64,000 bases of DNA, from the NCBI RefSeq assembly GCF_003259255.1, contig NZ_QGOL01000007.1, positions 248,001 to 312,000 of the forward strand, given 5' to 3'. Position numbers and translations under genes: made by a program. Shown one piece after another: positions 60,633 to 64,000 of this stretch (its first letter is position 1; each line of letters begins with the position of its first letter). The notes beneath the pieces are model-generated. The model searched no databases and was not told the origin of the DNA. It saw nothing but the letters and a program-made list of their open reading frames with translations. This stretch comes from Algoriphagus litoralis. Its GTDB lineage: Bacteria > Bacteroidota > Bacteroidia > Cytophagales > Cyclobacteriaceae.

Positions 60633-61304
60633 ATGAAAACAAACAAAACAATTTTAAGCCTACTTCTGATTTCTGCAATGTCCATAGCCACAATTGGCTG
60701 TAAAACGAGTAGCTCACTCAAAGGTGGAGCAATCGGTGGCGCGGCAGGTGGAATATTAGGAGGACTTTTATCCAAAAACAATACCGCTACCGGTGTCATA
60801 GTAGGTGCAGCAATCGGAGGTTCTGCAGGAGCAATCATCGGCCGTGAGATGGATAAGCAGGCCGAAGAATTGGAAAGAGATCTGGAACAGGCCGAGGTAG
60901 AGCGTGTAGGTGAAGGAATCAAAGTGACTTTTGATTCAGGATTGTTATTCGGCTTTGATCAATCAAAACTAAGTGCATCCTCTAAATCAAACCTAGATAG
61001 CCTTGCCAAAACTTTAAACAAATATCCTGAAACCAATATCGTCATCGATGGTCACACTGATGACACAGGATCGGAAAAATACAATTTGAACTTATCCATG
61101 GAAAGAGCCACCTCGGTGCAAAATTACCTCATTGACAAAGGAGTAAATGCTTCAAGAATTGCTACAAGAGGACTAGGAGAATCCGTTCCAAAGTCTGACA
61201 ATTCCACCGAATCTGGTAGAAGTGAAAATAGAAGAGTAGAAATCGGAATTCTCGCAAATGAAAAAATGCAGGAAGAAGCCAAAAAGGCTGAAGGCGAGGA
61301 TTAA
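60633..61304 (+). CDS. OmpA-family lipoprotein with glycine zipper
   Basis: 223 residues. The lipoprotein signal ends TIGC (Cys23). A glycine zipper (GGAIGGAAGGILGGLL and GAAIGGSAGAIIG) spans 31-70, a coiled region to about 93, and an OmpA-like peptidoglycan-binding domain to about 207 (IVIDGHTDDTGSEKYN, GRSENRRVEIGI). Such proteins tether the outer membrane to the wall. An unusual hairpin precedes the start codon. A terminator follows. Confidence 0.92.
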   Translation: MKTNKTILSLLLISAMSIATIGCKTSSSLKGGAIGGAAGGILGGLLSKNNTATGVIVGAAIGGSAGAIIGREMDKQAEELERDLEQAEVERVGEGIKVTFDSGLLFGFDQSKLSASSKSNLDSLAKTLNKYPETNIVIDGHTDDTGSEKYNLNLSMERATSVQNYLIDKGVNASRIATRGLGESVPKSDNSTESGRSENRRVEIGILANEKMQEEAKKAEGED

Positions 61305-61331
61305 TTCCTAATTGATTTTTATTCATTTTTT

Positions 61332-61358
61332 AGGCGACCACTTGGGTCGCCTTTTTTT
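61332..61358 (+). terminator. Terminator after the OmpA lipoprotein gene
   Basis: AGGCGACC (61332-61339) pairs with GGTCGCCT (61345-61352), then a T-run. Confidence 0.85.
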
Positions 61359-61474
61359 ATTTAAAAATGTGTTCGTGTGTTCATGTCTCACAAAATAGAT
61401 TCATGATTCCATAAACTTCTGTTAAAGCTTTTTCACTCCGTTCTGTTTAGAATTGCTAAACACTGCACTGAGTT

Positions 61475-63220
61475 ATGGCAAAAAATATCCTTTCGTTTCT
61501 ATTGTTCATGATTCCATTTTTTTCCTTTTCTCAGGATATTAATCCCATTCAAAATATTTGGCTCTTCCCCAATCCGGGACTTCCTCGAAATGCAGCCAAC
61601 CCATTATTTCAGGATAGTCTCAGTCTCAGGCCATTCCAAGTCCACCAGCCAAAGCTGCTGATGAATCAAATCAATCAACCACTCAGTGGCCAGTACCATT
61701 TTGACTTGGAAGCAAGTGGGGAATTTTCACTGGAGCTTTGGCTGCTCAATCATGTCAATCAAGCCATAGGTTTGGAGGTGTTTTTAGGCACAAAATCCTT
61801 GGTTGGAATCTGGGACAAATCTTTTCAAATCGAGCAAGAAACACTCCCCATGAAGCCTTGGAGGAGCTACTGGTCTCATCTGGTGCTGATTTTCAAAAAT
61901 GGAAAGGTCAGCTTTTTTGAAAATGGCACCGAAATAAGAACCTGGGATTTTACTGGTGAATCCGATGCTATTTTTATCCAAAGCTATCTTGAGGAGGAAC
62001 CTTACATGAAGTTGGATCACTGGGTTAAACATCTGGCTATCTACTCCGATGTACTCAGTCCCGAGCAAATCCAAGAAAAATTCTCGGCACACGAGCACAT
62101 GCGGGACAGTGGTTTACGATATCCAGATACCTTTCATTTTCTGGCAGAACCCTACCTTTTCCCCTCAGATGATGGGATGAGGATTACATTTGAGACAGAT
62201 CGAAAAGCCAATGCGACGATTCGGTATGGTAAAGAACTCCCATTCCAAACTGAGATCGAAGTCAGCTTCATATCAGGGAACATTTTTAGCCAGACTATCC
62301 CAAACTTGGATCCCGGTACTCCCTATTTCTATCAGGTAGTGGCTAAAGATGAAATGGGGAATATGCTGGATTCGGGGATTCTTACTTTTAAAACCAAACC
62401 AAAAGGAGAGGTGCCAATTGTTTTTGGAGTGGTCTCTGACACCGAAGCGAGGCCACAAATCAATGAGCAAATCGGTTTACAACTCTGGGATGAGCGTCCG
62501 GATTTCATCATTCACATGGGAGATGTGACTGACGGTGGCAAAGAAAAAGACAAATGGCAGTGGACGCAGGAATACTTTCCCGGAAGTGCCGCTCTGACGA
62601 CCCGCATCCCAATGATCCCTACTGCCGGCAACGGGGAAGGTGATCTCTTTTGGTACAATGCCTACCATCCTCAAGCCGAACCGGGTGGCTATTTCGGTTA
62701 TACCTATGGTGCGGGCGATTTTATTGTACTCAACAGCAATCGAAAAGATCAGCTACAACCCGGTGGTGAACAGTACGAATGGCTCAAAAACGAATTGGCA
62801 AAAAGTATCGCTACCTGGAAATTTATCTACATGCATCATGCGCCCTATTCCTCGGATGAGGACGATTATGGAAATACTTGGAAGTCCTCAAGCACCTATG
62901 GTGACAGAGAATTCCAGCCATTGATTCGTCTTTTGGAGGAATTTAATGTGGACGTGGTGTTCTTTGGTCACTTGCATACCTATATGCGAACTTTTCCACT
63001 TAGGGAAGATCAGATCGATTTGGAAAAAGGAATCCACTTCATCCAAGTCGGGGGGATGGGAGGAAACTTGGAAGATTTTGCCCCCAACCGGGCTTGGTTT
63101 GCGGAGAAAACCTTCCGTGGTTTTCACTATGGTACAGTCTCTTTGACTCAGGAAAAACTCAAACTGTCTGTCTACCGAGCAGATGGAGCACTGATTGACT
63201 GGCTTGAAGTATCCAAGTAA
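61475..63220 (+). CDS. Secreted metallophosphoesterase with LamG-like and FN3-like domains
   Basis: 581 residues with a signal (MAKNILSFLLFMIPFFSFSQ). A LamG/concanavalin-like domain fills about 30-205 (GEFSLELWLLNHVN, HLAIYSDVLSPEQIQEKFSAH), an FN3-like domain 220-305, then the metallophosphoesterase core: VSDTEARP, HMGDVTDG, AGNGEGD, MHHAPYSS and GHLHTYMR. The usual GNHE is GNGE here. Substrate unknown. Confidence 0.86.
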   Translation: MAKNILSFLLFMIPFFSFSQDINPIQNIWLFPNPGLPRNAANPLFQDSLSLRPFQVHQPKLLMNQINQPLSGQYHFDLEASGEFSLELWLLNHVNQAIGLEVFLGTKSLVGIWDKSFQIEQETLPMKPWRSYWSHLVLIFKNGKVSFFENGTEIRTWDFTGESDAIFIQSYLEEEPYMKLDHWVKHLAIYSDVLSPEQIQEKFSAHEHMRDSGLRYPDTFHFLAEPYLFPSDDGMRITFETDRKANATIRYGKELPFQTEIEVSFISGNIFSQTIPNLDPGTPYFYQVVAKDEMGNMLDSGILTFKTKPKGEVPIVFGVVSDTEARPQINEQIGLQLWDERPDFIIHMGDVTDGGKEKDKWQWTQEYFPGSAALTTRIPMIPTAGNGEGDLFWYNAYHPQAEPGGYFGYTYGAGDFIVLNSNRKDQLQPGGEQYEWLKNELAKSIATWKFIYMHHAPYSSDEDDYGNTWKSSSTYGDREFQPLIRLLEEFNVDVVFFGHLHTYMRTFPLREDQIDLEKGIHFIQVGGMGGNLEDFAPNRAWFAEKTFRGFHYGTVSLTQEKLKLSVYRADGALIDWLEVSK

Positions 63221-64000
63221 TCAATTTGACACTGCGAGTTTTTGTCGGTAAAAATTAGCCTTCTCCGGATTGCCTAGGGATTGATAAAGCAAATACAGGT
63301 TACCCAAAACTGGTCTGCTGGTACCGTATTCTAAAGCTTTCTCAAAACTGGCGGCTGCCTGTGCTTCTTTCCGCTGGACGATTTGGCTCATACCCAGATT
63401 GGAGTATGCGCTAAACTTGTCAGTATGTCCTAGGTCAATCGCTTTTTGGTAATACTCCTCTGCCTGACTGAAGTTTTTGTCTTTCATGAAGGCAATCGTA
63501 CCCAAATTGGTAAAAACAACAGGATCAGTGGATTTCATATCATTTGCCGCGCGAAGGAAATTGGTCTTAGCGGCTGTGGTATCTCCCGTCTCCATCAGGG
63601 ACTTGCCATAGGCCGCGTAGAATGTTGGAAACTTGGTTTGTCCTTCTACCTGATCGTAGATCGGTTCTATTTTTTGGTATTCTGATCGGGCAGTTCTGAA
63701 ATCACTTTTGCCCAGCGCTTCATTTCCTTTCAAGACAGCTTGAACAAACAAGACCTCCTCAGGGCTGTTTGTACCTTCTGTGTTGAGGTACTGCGCCGCT
63801 TTTTCTGGCTGACCCAGTTCAGAATAAAGGAATCCCAGCGCATTTCTGATACTTGGATCGTCCCAGTATTCCAGCGATTTCTCCAAAGCAAGCACAGCCT
63901 GCTCCCGCTTACTTTGTCTGCTGTACGTCAAGCCAAGATTTCGGTAAAGGGGCCCCATATTTGGCGAAGTAGATTGCAGAGCTTGGAGGTAATAGGATTC
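63221..64000 (-). CDS. TPR protein (5' end outside the window)
   Basis: The frame is open through the window edge at 64000, so the start lies beyond. At least 259 residues of TPR helices (YYQKAIDLGHTDKFSAYSNLG, YAAYGKSLMETGDTTAAKTNF). Ends in a TPR-like helix and a TAA at 63221-63223. It converges on the metallophosphoesterase gene with no gap. Confidence 0.8.
   Translation of the reverse strand, partial: ESYYLQALQSTSPNMGPLYRNLGLTYSRQSKREQAVLALEKSLEYWDDPSIRNALGFLYSELGQPEKAAQYLNTEGTNSPEEVLFVQAVLKGNEALGKSDFRTARSEYQKIEPIYDQVEGQTKFPTFYAAYGKSLMETGDTTAAKTNFLRAANDMKSTDPVVFTNLGTIAFMKDKNFSQAEEYYQKAIDLGHTDKFSAYSNLGMSQIVQRKEAQAAASFEKALEYGTSRPVLGNLYLLYQSLGNPEKANFYRQKLAVSN

Noticed and set aside
1-64000. 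Search for tRNA, rRNA, transposase, integrase or phage genes
   Set aside because: None seen by eye in the noncoding gaps or among the proteins; a tRNAscan or HMM search would be needed to exclude small cases.

Overview
The window looks like chromosomal DNA of an aerobic, free-living Bacteroidota of the order Cytophagales, most like the Cyclobacteriaceae (Algoriphagus and relatives). This rests on gene content and on sequence signals, not on a database search. Telling families are a BT_3928-type DoxX protein, DUF1599, DUF6089, the GNAT-nitrilase fusion and the planctomycete-type PSCyt/DUF1553/DUF1501 proteins. Several promoters fit the Bacteroidota -33/-7 consensus (TTTG, about 19 bp, TAnnTTTG). 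Ribosome binding sites are weak or absent. I see no rRNA, tRNA, CRISPR array, insertion sequence, prophage or integrase. The one RNA gene is the SRP RNA at about 41.74 kb.

Layout. 0-4.2 kb: end of an outer-membrane barrel gene, aroK, BT_3928, DUF1599, then divergent folP-cdaA. 4.2-6.6 kb: divergent kbl and short-chain tdh (threonine to glycine). 6.7-12.4 kb: a three-gene cassette of a DUF1549/DUF1553 cytochrome with a CBM6-like insert, a Tat-exported DUF1501 protein and a DUF2231-cytochrome-LRR membrane protein. 12.4-17.4 kb: guaA, a TPR plus periplasmic-binding-protein gene, hemL and an ArsC/Spx-like gene. 17.5-21 kb: a phosphotriesterase-like lipoprotein, an orphan ligase-associated exonuclease and a small flavin reductase/STAS-like/coiled-coil operon. 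21-23 kb: a BH4-type 6-pyruvoyl-tetrahydropterin synthase, GTP cyclohydrolase I and an SDR, together a candidate tetrahydrobiopterin-like pathway. 23-28.6 kb: two convergent L,D-transpeptidases, then kdsC-kdsA with a GNAT-nitrilase.

28.8-33.5 kb: MscS, a DUF6089 barrel, Usp, exported RidA, Ogt. 32.8-34.8 kb: an XRE-S24 (LexA/UmuD-like) regulator divergent from dinB. 35-41.6 kb: repeats, two Tat-exported ferritin-like proteins, an exported creatininase-like protein, a pentapeptide-repeat protein, an M28 peptidase. 41.7-43.7 kb: ffs, fsa, a small protein, ftsE. 43.9-46.7 kb: two exported lipoprotein proteases (S41, S8). 47-51.2 kb: purple-acid-phosphatase-like protein, TPR protein, CCA-adding enzyme, unknown. 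51.7-54.6 kb: a DnaE2-like polymerase. 55-55.9 kb: Xre-RES toxin-antitoxin. 56-64 kb: DUF1295, CotH-like protein, truncated haemoglobin, NPP-type phosphodiesterase, OmpA lipoprotein, metallophosphoesterase, TPR protein.

The most interesting signals are four. (1) A 36-bp element, 31/36 identical, lies just upstream of dinB and about 250 bp upstream of the dnaE2-like gene 17 kb away. Both genes also look GC-richer than their surroundings, which suggests a dispersed damage-induced mutasome regulon run by the XRE-S24 protein. (2) The ptpS-folE-SDR cluster has the C-x5-HGH signature of BH4-type PTPS. (3) A perfect 14-bp inverted repeat has its 3' arm ending at the base before the ompA start codon. 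(4) The PSCyt-DUF1501-DUF2231 cassette looks like an exported cytochrome-linked system of unknown substrate. No percentages or searches were computed beyond direct counting.
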